Below are positions 1-15,309 of a DNA stretch of 64,000 nt, in pieces. Both the position numbers and the translations under genes were made by a program. Positions within the stretch are counted from its first letter, which is position 1. The number at the start of each line of letters is the position of its first letter. A model generated the notes under the pieces. The model saw nothing but the letters and a program-made list of their open reading frames with translations. It made no database searches and was not told the origin of the DNA. Origin of the DNA: Cryptomeria japonica (Eukaryota > Streptophyta > Pinopsida > Cupressales > Cupressaceae); contig NC_081414.1 in the NCBI RefSeq assembly GCF_030272615.1, forward strand, positions 49,404,501 to 49,468,500. Reading direction: 5' to 3'.

Positions 1-109
1 CCAGTCACCAAAAAGATTGTCATTAATAGAGATGTTGAGTTCATTGAGAATGAGTCATGGGATGTCTCAATGAAGAAAGTCTCTTTGGGCATCTCAACTA
101 GAGTGCCTA
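1..109 (+). pseudogene. Copia pol relic, upstream half (integrase tail/linker)
   Basis: Frame 1 reads without a stop and contains motifs of the Copia integrase tail: a VINRDVEF-like strand (usual form IxSRDVxFxE) followed by ESWD. The frame is interrupted at GCCTA (105-109), the target duplication of Copia-A, and resumes in register at 21848. The piece begins outside the window, so the parent element cannot be bounded. It is the oldest layer of this block and the host for everything up to 21842. Confidence 0.75.
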
Positions 110-1594
110 TGTTGGCATATGTGCAGAGCTTGATGACATGATGATATTGTATGTTGTCATTAATGTCAATATGTTGAAGTATGAATTGATGTAAGCAAAC
201 TAGCAAGAGAACCGGTATGATGTTGTGAACCGGTTTATGTGAAAAGTGAAGCGGTATGTTGGAATGAGAACCGGTATATGGGAAGTTTTGTATCGGGGTT
301 TCATTTGGCATGACTACCGGTTGGTAGTCTCAGCTTCAGGGTTTCCAGTTGATGCATTCCAAGCCTGTGTGATTCAACTGATGACATCTTGTAATGAGTT
401 AGCATTGTAATGAAGATCAGATCGTGTTGCCACGTCAGCCTTGTGTGCGTGAAGGATTTCCTTGAGGATCTTGCATGAAGAACATTGATCCTATCTACCT
501 CGAGAATGTGCAAAGTCTCTGTAAATGGTGGAGAGCACATGATGGGTTATCAGCTTCCAAAAGTGGCAAAGAATGAATGTTGAAGAACATCTTGAGATCT
601 ATTCAAGACTATTGTATTCAATGTAGTGTGATTAACAGTCGGGATTGAATCGACTGAATTGTTAAACCTAAATGTTTAGGGTTTAGGGTTTATGCTACCG
701 ACCTATCTATTTCCTATAAGGTCAATGATATTTTCATTTTCAAGTTGTTGGAAAATGTTATGTGTATCCAAGTGAAGAGATACTTGATTCTTGCCAGACC
801 AGAGAAGTGTGTGGATACCTGTAGAGTGTGATTGTAGAAACAAAGGAGCTAAAGAGGATCCGCCTTGGCATTGTGTGTTGTTATCAGATCAGTGTATTAC
901 CTATTGACTTCTAACCATTTCAGCAATTGGAAAATCCCTTAACCAGGTAGCTTTAATAGGCTTTTGTGTAAATCCTTTAACAAGGTGACTCAATTCAATG
1001 AGTTCTTCAAATCCTCTTGTGAGGTAACCTTTAACAGGGATCTAACCTTTAACTGGGTATTTAGCCATCCCTTAACCAGGTGATCCCTAGCAGGATCGGT
1101 TCCTAGAAGAACCTATTGTAAAAGTCTTTAACCGAACTAGGATCCTAACAGAGCGGACTTCAGAAGAGTTCAAAGAACAGCTTGTGGGTATTCATCCCCA
1201 CCATGGTTTTTCCCAGTTGGGTTTCCACATGAAAAATCTGTGTGTCATGTGTGATGCTTTTCATGTGATGCTTTAATATTTTATGTCAAGTGGTAAAGCA
1301 TGTTGAACCAGCAGCCATTATATTTCTGATGATATATTAATTGTTTATGCATATGGGTGAAGTGGAAATGAGATATTAGATTGTGTGGAGATCTAAGCAT
1401 TACCGGTTTATGTCTTTCACATTCTCACTATGTTTTACTGGTAGTGCCCTGATTTAGATCGGTGATATTATTTACCAGTTATGTGCAGTCTTTGTAGTCA
1501 AACTGGTTCAGGGTAAGTTTTTTTTGTCTATACTGATTCACCCCCCCCCCCTCTCAGTACCCATTTGGTACTAACTGTTCATCATTATTCATCA
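110..1594 (+). repeat. Copia-A 5' LTR
   Basis: 1485-bp direct repeat of 20364-21842. It opens with a cluster of ACCGGT-type motifs (206-275), has a possible TATA-like CTATAAGG near 714-721, and ends with a C11 tract inside a hairpin (1531-1559) about 35 nt before the LTR end. It has two TTTAGGG-type heptamers near 675-690 where the 3' LTR has one, a replication-slippage difference rather than telomeric DNA. Confidence 0.92.
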
Positions 1595-1596
1595 AT

Positions 1597-1608
1597 TGGT
1601 ATCAAAGC
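1597..1608 (+). promoter_or_regulatory. Copia-A primer-binding site (initiator tRNA-Met type)
   Basis: TGGTATCAAAGC lies 2 nt after the 5' LTR. It differs at one base from TGGTATCAGAGC, the complement of plant initiator tRNA-Met used by most Copia elements; the intact form is present in Copia-B and Copia-D in this window. Confidence 0.85.
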
Positions 1609-1665
1609 ATCCTCCAAGTCCTTTGTGTTGTAAGCTTAACCGCTTGAGGAAAAAATCCTATTCTA

Positions 1666-2510
1666 ATGATGAAGAGGGAAGTTCCAAAGTTTAACAGAGA
1701 TAACTTTAAGATATGGAAGGACAGAATGAAGATCTACATTAGAAGCATGGGTGCTCAACACTGGACCTATGTTGAGAATGCTTATGTTATTCCTACTGGT
1801 ACTCTCACCAATTATCAAAGAAGAGATATTCAGGAGAATGGGTAAGTCATGGAAGCCCTAATCAGCAGTTTATCTGACATTGAGTTTATTGATGTTCAAG
1901 ATAAAGACAATCCAAAAGAAGTATGGGATGCTCAGGAGAATATCTATGGAGATGATGAGCATGTGAAACAAGCTAAGGAAGAGAGCCTTAGGTGAAATTT
2001 TGAAGACATGCGGATGGTTGAAGGAGATACCATTCAACAATATGGAATAAGAATCAAAACTGTTGTTGGAGACATCAAGAGTGCAAGAGGTAAAATAGAT
2101 GATTCCACTGTTGTTAGCAAAGACTTGAGATCCTTGTTACCAGTCTATGCAATAAGGGTTGCTGCTATTCAGGAGTTGAGGTCTATTGACAAGACAAAGG
2201 TATCCCTAGACTCCATCATTGCTAAGTTGACCGCATATGAGCTAAATAATTATGATGGCAGTATTCAGAAGACTAAATCAGCCTTTAGAGCATCTTCTGC
2301 ACCATCTAGAAAGGGAAAAGAAGCTAGTACCAGTTGTGAACCAAGACAAAGTAGAGAAATGGATGATGAGGAGATCTTGATGGAATTTGAAGCTCTTCTT
2401 GCCAAGAGACTTCCTAAGGGAATTGGTAAATACAGAGGTAAGCTTCCTTTGAAATACTTTTCTTGCAATAGATAAGACACATTTCTATAAATTGTCCTAA
2501 TGGTGATAAA
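1666..2510 (+). pseudogene. Copia-A gag
   Basis: Starts at tandem ATGs (1666, 1669) about 60 nt after the primer-binding site. The product is a UBN2-type Copia Gag: KFNRDNFKIW near the N terminus, then LSDIEFIDV and a helical region ending near GKYRG. It would form the nucleocapsid. In-frame stops occur near 1843 (TAA) and 1993 (TGA), and the main open part is 2008-2475. The CCHC zinc knuckle is doubly damaged: its first Cys is replaced by Tyr (KYFSCNR), and a one-base deletion near 2472 shifts the frame so that the remainder (HISINC) is read one frame over. Copia-B carries the intact equivalent. Confidence 0.85.
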
Positions 2511-3316
2511 TTGAACAAACCGGAGACATTCAAGAAGTTCAAAGGAGGAAATAGGAGAAACTATTTTGTAGCAGTTGATGAAGGTGTCACTGATGAGGAA
2601 TCAGAAGATGAAGAAAGTGAAGACATTGTGTTTGTAGCAGTTAAGGAAGATGTGTCAGACAAGAAGGCTCTTGTCTCCCGCTTTGATAATTCCAATGAGT
2701 GGATTATTGATAGTGGTTGTTCTCACCACATGACTGGTGAGCGGAGTAAGTTTCTATCTCTGGAAGAGTATGATGGTGGTGTGGTCTAATTTGGTAATGA
2801 TGCACCATGTATGGTAAAAGGCAGAGGGTCCATCTCTCTAAATGGAAAAAGCAATGTTGATAATATGTATTGGGTAGACGGTCTCAGGCACAACCTTTTG
2901 AGTGTTGCCCAGTTGAATGATAATGGACTCACACTAGAATTCAAAGATGGAGTGTGCAAAATAAAAGGAAAGAGTGGTGAACTGATGGCCACCAGTATGC
3001 AAACCAGAGGTAACTTATTTCAGCTGAATGCAAATATCAATACATGTCTAATGGCTAAGTTTGATGATAGTTGGATATAGCATAGGAGACTCTACCATGT
3101 AAACTTTGATAATATTGTGAAGGCCAGTAAGATCAAGGCAGTTAGAGGATTGTCTGTGCTGAGCAAACCGGAGAATCCTTTGTGCAGAGAGTGTCAACTG
3201 GGGAAAATGTCTTCCTCAACCTTCAAAGGTAAATCTTTCACTGCAGACAATTTACTTGATCTTGTGCATACTGATTTGTGTGGTCCTATAAAAACTAGGA
3301 GTGTGCAGGGAGATAA
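2511..3316 (+). pseudogene. Copia-A protease, pre-integrase and integrase N-terminus
   Basis: An acidic linker leads into the aspartic protease signature WIIDSGCSHHMTG (2700-2738), with catalytic Asp in DSG. The GAG-pre-integrase region follows (GLRHNLLSVAQL), then the zinc-binding H..H and CRECQLGK of integrase, and HTDLCGP with the first integrase Asp near 3270. Stops at about 2787 (TAA; Copia-B has Arg here) and 3078 (TAG; Copia-B has Trp) are in the same frame throughout. The frame is cut at 3316 by the solo LTR and continues after 4510. Confidence 0.88.
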
Positions 3317-4505
3317 TGCTAGGTCCAACTAGGAAAGCTAATGTACTGAGAGGGGAGGGGTGAATCAGTACTTCAAAACTTTTCTTGAACAACAATTTTA
3401 CTATTAAACATAAACTGAATACTGTTGATCTCATAATACATAATGTTGAAACATAATCATAGAAATAACATTCATACAAATTTCACTCCATAACAAAAAG
3501 ATTTTGGTTACGCAGAAACTCTTGGTTAGAGAGAAAAACTGCGGTGGGGATGGCACCCACAACTTCACTACTGCAATAATCAAGATTGCTCGGTTAGAGC
3601 TACATGTTTAGCTATTTCTAATAGCTTACTTTGTTAAGAGTACAAAGATCTTTAGATCTACCTTGCTAAAGGATTTTACAAACACTTTTACAAAATGTTG
3701 TACCTGGTTAAAGGCTTTACAATTTATAGACTTTGTTAGAGTCTTTTACCCTGTTAAAGGTTTCTAACTCAACTCAAAATACTTCAATCAAAATCTTTAC
3801 AAAATATCTGCAACTTTACATCTAAAATGTTATAGCAGACTCTATGTTCTCAATACAAAATTACCTTGCTCATAGCATACCTCAGTAATTGATAAGTCAA
3901 CTCGGTGACCACTTCTGTAAACTCTGTCACTTAAAACTATTCTTTGAAAAACCTTCTCGGTGACCTCTGAATATCTCTGTTAATCTTCACATCTTATCTT
4001 TTCTCAAGATTTGCATATTCAACTCATAATTTTTCCCTCTCTTTGTTTTGATTCTCAAATCATTATGTATATATAGATCTCTGAGATGGTGATCTATCCA
4101 TGCATTGATCATACAAACATGTTTTATCAAATGAATAAACATAGAAATTATTTCATTGGATAAACTCCCTCAAAATCATACAAAATCTTTAAATGCAATT
4201 TCCTATTTAATAACGGTTCCATGTTCTCAAATCTTGTAACACATTTCACATGTGTCTCCAGGTTCATTGAATCTGGTAACACGTTTTCACTCAATTCAGA
4301 TTGACGCGGTATACCTTCTTTGTTGCTCGGTAGACATAGAACTTTACTCAGTAGACAGCTCAGTGTGTCTCATCTTGGTGAATAGCCTTTCTCTGTAACC
4401 GACACCTTAGTAATTACCAACTGGACATTTCGGTGGTATTAACCGACTAGAGTATATAGGATGACTTTGGGCATACAAATAATGACAACTTAGTAAATAG
4501 CAACA
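3317..4505 (-). mobile_element. Solo LTR of a Copia-like family (minus orientation)
   Basis: 1189-bp insert starting TGCTAGGTCC and ending TAGCAACA (TG...CA). It is flanked by GATAA (3312-3316) and GATAG (4506-4510), a 5-bp duplication with one change; GATAG restores the codons expected from Copia-B at this place. It has no coding content. Near its left end is the G-rich form of the LTR hairpin (3343-3371), which marks the 3' end of an LTR read on the minus strand. It is most simply a solo LTR left by recombination between the two LTRs of a full element. Confidence 0.8.
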
Positions 4506-5204
4506 GATAGGTACTTTATATTTCTCACTGATGATTGCTTAAGAATGATGTGGGTCACATTCTTGAAAGATAAGTCTAAACCTTTTGGAAAGTTCAAAGC
4601 TTTCAGAGCACTAGTCAAAAAGGAAAGCAGTAAGAAGATTAAGTGCCTAAGAACTGATCAAGTTGGAGAATTCACTTCCGGTCAATTCAACAAGTACTGT
4701 GAAGAGAACGGCATCAAGAGGCAACTGTTTGCCCCCCGGACTCCACAGCAGAATGGCCTAGCAGAGAGGAATAACTGGATTGTAGTTGAAGCAGCCAGAA
4801 CGATGCTGATTCAAGGGAAGGTTGCTCACACCTTCTGGAGAGAAGCGGTGAGCACTGCAGTCTACACTATGAACCGGTTACTCATCAAGAAAGGTAAGGA
4901 TAAAACACGTTATGAGTATTGGACCAATAAGACTCTTATAGTAAGCTACTTTAGAGTGTTTGGAAGCAAGTTTTATATCAAGAGGAGTGAACACCAGAGC
5001 AAGTTTGATGCAAAATGTGATGAGGGAATATTCCTAGGGTATTCCACCAAGAGCAAAGCTCTCAAATGTTTCAACAATAGGACTCAGAGAATTGTTGAAA
5101 GTATCAATGTTAGAGTTGATGAAACCTCTGAGAAACCTGAGGAAACCAGCAATGAGCAAGTGGTAGATGAACCGGTTGTAACCTTCTGGGAACCGGTTGC
5201 AAAA
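4506..5204 (+). pseudogene. Copia-A integrase core and C-terminus
   Basis: Resumes the Copia-A frame after the solo LTR. Visible are RYFIFLTDD, CLRTDQVGEFTS (second catalytic Asp), TPQQNGLAER (catalytic Glu region), WREAVSTAVYTMNR, then FRVFGSKFYIKR and GIFLGYSTKSKA of the integrase C-terminal domain. Together with D in HTDLCGP this is a complete DD-E core. The open frame runs to 5204, where the chromovirus begins; the apparent continuation past 5205 is LTR sequence. Confidence 0.9.
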
Positions 5205-9093
<3,889 letters not shown>

Positions 9094-9108
9094 CCCTCCC
9101 CCTCTAGG
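9094..9108 (-). promoter_or_regulatory. Chromovirus polypurine tract
   Basis: On the minus strand CCTAGAGGGGGAGGG directly abuts the 3' LTR start TGTGAGGCCC. Purine run and position fit the plus-strand priming site. Confidence 0.85.
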
Positions 9109-9121
9109 CATGAACTTCCTC

Positions 9122-10420
9122 CTAGAGTTCATCAAAAAGGTGGGGGTATTGTGATCTCATACGTGCTGCATCCTCCCATGAAGTTGTAACCTCATCATAG
9201 CAATCCCACTAGACCCTAACCTGGTCCAACTCTCAACCTCAAAGGGCCAACGTTCGGCGTGTCAAAATGGGAATGGGATCCAAAGCTAGCTGCTCGTTCT
9301 ACTCCACCTGCAAGGCATCCCAATCTAGAATATGAGACTCATCATATATATATTTCCTCAAAACTGAAATATGAAACACATCGTGGATGCGCGACAGGCT
9401 AGGTGGCAATGCTAAACGATAGGCAACTGGTCCTATCCTCTCAAGGATGTCAAATGGTCCTACAAATCGAGGTGCGAGCTTAGAACCCTTTCCATAATGG
9501 ATAGGACTCTTATGCGGTTGCACTCTCAAGAAGACTCTGTCTCCAACCAAGTAGCTACGATCTATCCTCTTCACATCTGCATACTTCTTCTATCTATCTT
9601 GTGCCTCTCTAAGACGCTACCTAATCAAATCCACCTGCTGCTCCATATCCTGAACTATCTCAGGACCAATAGCAACTCTATCCTCTATGCGGTCCCAACT
9701 CAACAATATCCTACAAGGTCTACCATATAATGCCTGATAGGGTGGCATCCCCAAAGATGTGTGATGCCCATTATTATAGGCAAACTCCACTAAGGGAAGG
9801 TACTCTTCCCATCTGGTCTGGTGATCCTTGACGTACATGCGAATCATATCCTCTAACACCTGATTAACCCTCTCTGTCTAACCATCCGTCTCCGAGTGAT
9901 AGGTTGTACTAAAATTGAGCTTGGTGCCCATAGCTGCCTATAATGCCTTCCAAAAGGAAGAAGTGAACAGGGAATCCCTATCAGAAATGATCTTGTGTGG
10001 AATGCCATGAAGTCTGACAATGTCTCACAAGAACACCTGTGCTACTGCTGGTGCTGTGAAGGTAGTCCGAACTGGTGAAAAGTGGGCTACTTTGGTCAAC
10101 TTGTCAACTGTTACCAAGATGGCATCATGGCGACAAGATGACATAGGGAGACCAATGATGAAACCATGGATATAGTATCCCACTTCCACTCTGGTATAGC
10201 ATGAGATTGGAGCAACCCACCTAGATGGCAGTGCTCCACCTTGACTCTCTGACATTCGAGGCATTGGGCTACTAACTCAGCAATAAGCTATCGCATTCCT
10301 AGCCAATGATATAACTGCCTCAAGTCTGCATGCATCTTCTTAACTCTGGGATGTGTTTCATAAGGAGCTCTATGAGCCTATGTGATAATGAACTCCCGCA
10401 ATCCCCCGGAAGAAGGTACA
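9122..10420 (-). pseudogene. Chromovirus integrase with C-terminal chromodomain
   Basis: Minus strand. Seen in order: a zinc-binding module (HRAPYETH ... CLECQ, near 10260-10380), [16 protein letters not shown] with the first Asp, IISDRDSLF with the second Asp, TTYHSETDG and TERVNQ with the Glu region, FAYNNGHH, the [10 protein letters not shown] and [12 protein letters not shown] segments typical of Gypsy integrase tails, and WDCYDEVTTSWEDA near the end, a chromodomain motif that would target insertion to heterochromatin. A one-base deletion near 10163 (GAT read as GT) shifts the frame; several TAG, TGA and TAA stops follow. The C terminus is the TAG at 9122-9124. Confidence 0.88.
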
Positions 10421-11253
10421 TAGATGCGCCCTCTATGGTGTAATAATCCATCGGACTCTAAGGAATAATCCACATATTTCCCTTCTAAAGTTTCCTGAGA
10501 TCGTATAGCCTGGCAAACCTCTAAATACCATCCATCCTCTGGCAACTGCTACATTATCCGATCTCTCAAGTCCGTGCCCATAGATATGGTGTATACCTCG
10601 TGACGTCTCCTACTCAAAGCATCTGCAACTACGTTTTCTTTCCCTTTGATGTAGTGTACATCAAAATCATACTCGCACAAGAATTCCATCCATCTCCTCT
10701 GACGTGCATTAAGATTTGGCTGAGTGAATATGTACTAAAGGCTTTGATGGTCTAAATGTAGCTCAAAATGATGACCCAAAAGGAAGTGTCTCCACCTCAC
10801 AAGTGTGTGCACTACTGCTGCAAGCTCAAGGTCATGAGTAGGTTAATTAAGCTTGTGAGTCTTAAGTTTCCTAGACTCAAAAGCTATAGCTCTGCCATCC
10901 TGCATAAGGACTGCTCCTAAACCCTCTAGGGAAGCATCTATGCAAACCATGAAGTTAGCTGAGGGATCTGGCACTACAAGGATAGGTACGCTAGTAAGTG
11001 CCTTCTTAAATTCCTGAAAGACCTTCTCGCACTTTTTCGTCCACTCAAATTTCTTCCCTTTACGCTGAAGAGAAGTAATAGGATGTCCGACTCTAGAGAA
11101 TCCCTCAACAAAACGTCGATAATAACCTGCTAAGCCCATGAAGCTCCTAACCTCTGTTACACTGGTTGGCGCTAGCCAATCCATAATGGCTTTGATCTTT
11201 GATGGGTCAACTGAGATCCCATCATTAGATATAACATGACCAAGATACTTGAC
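10421..11253 (-). pseudogene. Chromovirus RNase H domain
   Basis: Minus strand. [26 protein letters not shown] (11184 downward) is the RT-RNase H connection; [16 protein letters not shown] holds the first RNase H Asp; LELAAVVHTLVRWRHFLLG and DALSRRRHE follow after a stop at 10843. Stops at 10843 and further on are in frame. It would degrade the RNA template during reverse transcription. Confidence 0.87.
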
Positions 11254-12069
11254 TTATGTTCTAAAGAAAGCACACTTCGACAAACTGCCATACAACTGAT
11301 TATCCCTCAAACACTGCAAAACCTGTCTCAGGTGCTCCTCATGCTCCTTATCATCCCATGAATATACCAATATGTCATCGAGAAACACAATCACAAAACG
11401 GTCAAGGAATGTGCAGAATACTCCATTCATAAGACTCTTGAAAATAGTTGGGGCATTTGTAAGACCGAATGGAACCACAGTGAACTCATAGTGGCCATAT
11501 CTAGTGCAAAATGCGGTCTTGTGGATATCGCTATCCACTATCCTCAACTGATGGTACCCTGACTTCAGATCAATTTTGGAAAATAATTTGGCACCCTGAA
11601 GTTGGTCGAATAAATCGTCAATCCTGGGCAAAGGATATTGATTCTTGATGGTTACTTTGTTTAACTGATGGTAATCCATGCATAATCGGAGAGATCCGTC
11701 CTTCTTCTTCACGAAGATGACTGGTGCACCCCAAGGGGATACACTAGGATGAATGTGGCCCTTCTCTAGGAGTTCCTCAAGCTGCATCTTGAGCTCATTA
11801 AGCTCATTTGTGGTCATCCTATATGGTGCTCTTGAAACTGGCTCGGCTCCTGGTACAAGGTCTATATGAAAATGAATCTCTCTACAGGGCGGCATACCAG
11901 GTAACTCTGAAGGAAATACGTCTGAAAATCCCTTAAGGATAGGATGGTCATCAATAGATGGTTCCTTTTCATCTTCTTCTCCTCTATCACTAATGGTGAT
12001 GGCAAATAACTGGCATCCCTTTTGCATGCTCTGCTTAAGCTGCATTGCGGAAATCATACGAAGAGACAC
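11254..12069 (-). pseudogene. Chromovirus reverse transcriptase
   Basis: Minus strand, open over 271 codons. Motifs in order: [47 protein letters not shown] with the first catalytic Asp, [23 protein letters not shown], and FLDDILVYS (about 11362-11388), where the catalytic pair sits in FLDD in place of the usual Y-x-D-D. The first half would be the end of the protease linker ([12 protein letters not shown]). Upstream and downstream domains are in the same frame, separated by stops. Confidence 0.92.
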
Positions 12070-12720
12070 GGGTCTCTGAATTCTAGTGATTACTATGGGA
12101 GAACCATGATCATCCTCACACTAGATCCTTTTCAGGTGACAATCCATCTTGGCTCTGTGGGCATAAAGCCAATCCATGCCAAGTACAATGCCATATGATC
12201 CGAGTGGTGTAACTCTAAGGTCTACTAAGGTAGTGGTATTGCCAATCTGAAGCTGACATCCCCTAACCTCTGATTCCACTGACACTCTAGCCCCTAAAGC
12301 TAACTCCACTTCCCAACTGACCTCTTGTCTAATTTCCACTAGCCCACAACACTCCACCATCAATGGAGATATAAAAGAGTCAATAGCTCCTGAATCAAAT
12401 AATATAGATACACTGCTACTTCTGATCATACCTACAACCTCAATAACTTTGGCATGATGCTCTGCCTGGCGGTTGTCAACCACTACCAAGACCCTATGGG
12501 ACTTGCCCATATCCCCAACTGTCGACTCTGATGCTGCCATCCTCTGACTGCCTGCCATCTTACCCTGAGGACACTCTCTCACCATGTGTCCCATGGCTCC
12601 ACATGTGAAGCAAGCGCCACGTGCCTGAAACTGCACGCCCTGTGGTTTGGAGAAAGACTGTCCCCCTGTTCTGCTAGAACCACTGTACCCACCCCTAGAG
12701 GACTGTTGAGTCCTCATCGG
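12070..12720 (-). pseudogene. Chromovirus zinc knuckle and aspartic protease
   Basis: Minus strand, open from about 12717 to 12121. An S/G/Q-rich linker precedes the knuckle CFTCGAMGHMVREC (C-x2-C-x4-H-x4-C), the nucleic-acid-binding end of Gag. The protease follows, with ILFDSGAIDSFIS (catalytic D-S-G) and GIVLGMDWL, the flap-distal signature of Gypsy retropepsins. In-frame stop at 12121-12123; the reading then continues into reverse transcriptase. Confidence 0.9.
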
Positions 12721-13866
12721 AGGTGTGTAAGGAACCTGAGATTGCTAATCTCGCCTCTGACCCTGAGACTGCCACCGCTTGGGCTTTACGCCCTGCTAAC
12801 TCTGCAGAGGCCTCTGCCTCTGGTTCTGTTGTGACTATTGCGGAGGAGGGTATTTGGAGAACCCTGATGTATGCCTGTTGTTACCCTTCCAATGGGGTTT
12901 CTGAAACTCGTAAGTCTGGGGTGTAGGGTTATGGATCTGGGACCGATCCCTCGAGTCCTAAGGTCTGACTTGAATCTCCTCTACTATCAAAGCCTTCTCC
13001 ACAGTAACCCGAAAGCTCCCTAAAGCGGCCATCCTCACCGGTCCTGCTATGACGGCATTCAGCCCTCTGATAAATCGGTTGATGAGAAGCTTCTCATCTT
13101 TCAGGTGGTCCACGTACGGTAAGAGCTTGAAAAACTTGCTCTCATACTGGGTCACTAAAAGACCCTTCTGCTGGAGGTCATGGAACTCATCCACCCTACG
13201 CTATCTGTAGTACTCTGATAAGTACCTCTCCCTGAATCTCTCTATGAAAATCTCCCATGTGAGAGTATCTGCCACTAAGCCACACTTATATTCCTCCTGT
13301 CTCCACCATGTGGAGGACGTTCCTCTCAATAGGTGGACTGCTACACGTGCCTTTAGATTGCTCTCGTAGGAGCCCAATGCAAAGCACCTATCCAGGCTCA
13401 AAAGTCATGCCTCTGCTTCTACCCCATCGATAGATCCCCCAAAAGATGGTGGCTGAAGGCGCATAACCTCTCTGATTAGATCCCCTAGATCCCGTGCCCT
13501 CTCATAATACACTGGTGCTACTACTGGAGGTGGTGCTGGTAGGTGAACGGACTCGGGCTCATGCCCAACCTAACTCTCTATGAGATTAGGAGGTGGACTC
13601 CTACTCCGTTCCCGTTCTACTGTTCTATGGCTCCCTAAGTTTTGGTTTTCAACATGATGATCCACTGCCGAAAGCCTATCCTGGACTATGTCAATCAGGT
13701 TCTATAGAGCTAACAAGATGTCTCAGTTTGGGTCAACCGACCCTTCGGGAGGAGCCTCTGGGTTCCCTTCCGGGACCGATTCCTCCCTTTCAGCCTCTTC
13801 GTGTGCCATGCGTTCACGCCTAGGGCCTCTACCACATTTACGAGCTTGTCGCATAGTTGGAGGCAT
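12721..13866 (-). pseudogene. Chromovirus gag
   Basis: Minus strand from ATG 13864-13866 (MPPTMRQARK), about 160 nt inside the 5' LTR. A charged N-terminal part is followed by the Retrotrans_gag domain: LLSLDRCFALGSYESN, HLLRGTSSTWWRQ, FIERFRERYLSEYYR, then LLPYVDHLKDEKLLINRFIRGL. Several in-frame stops look like Q or W codons hit by transitions, for example TAG before RRVDEFHDL. Capsid function is lost in this copy. Confidence 0.85.
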
Positions 13867-14023
13867 CCTTATAAGAAAATAAAATAAAATAAAAAAAATA
13901 AATAATTTTTCGGAGAAAGATTTAATTTATTTAAAATTAACTATAATAAATAAATGAATATAATTTAATTAATTAAATAATTAAAGTGAAACGTAATGGA
14001 GATAGGTTCCTAGTGTTGGAAAC

Positions 14024-14041
14024 CTTTCTCTAATACCAAAA
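14024..14041 (-). promoter_or_regulatory. Chromovirus primer-binding site
   Basis: On the minus strand TTTTGGTATTAGAGAAAG directly follows the 5' LTR. It matches TGGTATCAGAG, initiator tRNA-Met complement, with one difference. Confidence 0.75.
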
Positions 14042-15309
14042 TGCCATGCCCAAACTTTTGAGCACAAATGGAAATTTTTTTTTTTTTAAACATAACCTAA
14101 TAAGACTAAGTTTGCTAAATAATGCATTAACAAGTCTTGTCTTAACTACATTGGATTTATTTCATCTAATAAATAATCTAAACACTAGATCAAGTAAGCG
14201 AGATAATCTAAATTAAATGCGGAATATTAATTCTCCAAAGAATTATTATTATCTTATCAAGTAATTAGTAATAATAATTTCGTTTAAACAAAAGTCTCTA
14301 AATAAATTTGCAAGAGATTTTATTAATCTCAATAGTCTATTAATTGCCTAGGAATTAAATTAATTTGCCCTAGCACTTAGCTTTATAAAACCTATTATTA
14401 TTTTAACAATAATTATAATTTGTCTAAAGTATGACTCTAGGGTCAATTAATCCCATAATGAAATTGTGTTATAAAACTTTATTAAAGTTGGCCATTAAAA
14501 TCTATCCCCTAAGACTAACTATTTCCAAAATATTTATTTTTATATCCCCCAAAAGATCAAACCCAAAAAGGGTTCTAAATCTAGCTTTTAATTAAAGCCC
14601 TAAGACAAGCTCTACTTAACAGCAAAAGTAAATTTCACTATTTGATTAATTAATCCAATTAACACCTTAATTTATATGTCATATATATATATATATGACT
14701 ACATATATAACTAGGTACTATTACTATAGGAAGATATATATATATATATAACCCCATAAAAGATTATTAAGAGTTCGCAACTAAAGAAATAACCTTGTTC
14801 AAAGTCTATGGGGGAATACCCTATTAAAATTCGAATTGGGTTCCCCCCCCCTTTTTTTTATAATAAAGTAATAAAACCCTAACTCCTTTATTTCTTCTAC
14901 ACACTCCACATTTTTTTTTTCATATTATTGTGTGTGTTTTGCCCTAACCCGAAAATTGGGTTAGGGCATGTGTGTATGTGTTCTGTATTTTTTTTTTTCT
15001 TTGTTAGCAGACTTCGGAGCGGTGGCCATGGGGGTCACAGAGGGCGGAGGAGTGATGTGTGATGGGGGGGAACCGCGGGGGTTTAGACCACCGCAGTGGC
15101 GCCTAGGCACCACTGCTGGTCGCGCCACACAACAGCATCGCGGCGTCTCTGTGGGATGCGGCCTGCCACCCCTGCGGTCCACGGCCCGCAGTGGTGTCGC
15201 AGGCACCTCTGTCTGCCTCAGCGCCTCTATGTGCCTCGGTGCCTCTGTGGGTCGTGGCCCACAGGGGTTCCCGCGCCGCCCAGCCTCCCGCCTAGGGAGG
15301 GTTCAAAGC

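Noticed and set aside
670-695. TTTAGGG repeats, plant telomere type (also complement at 54666-54690)
   Set aside because: Only one or two units, at the same place in each Copia-A-type LTR; normal LTR sequence with slippage.
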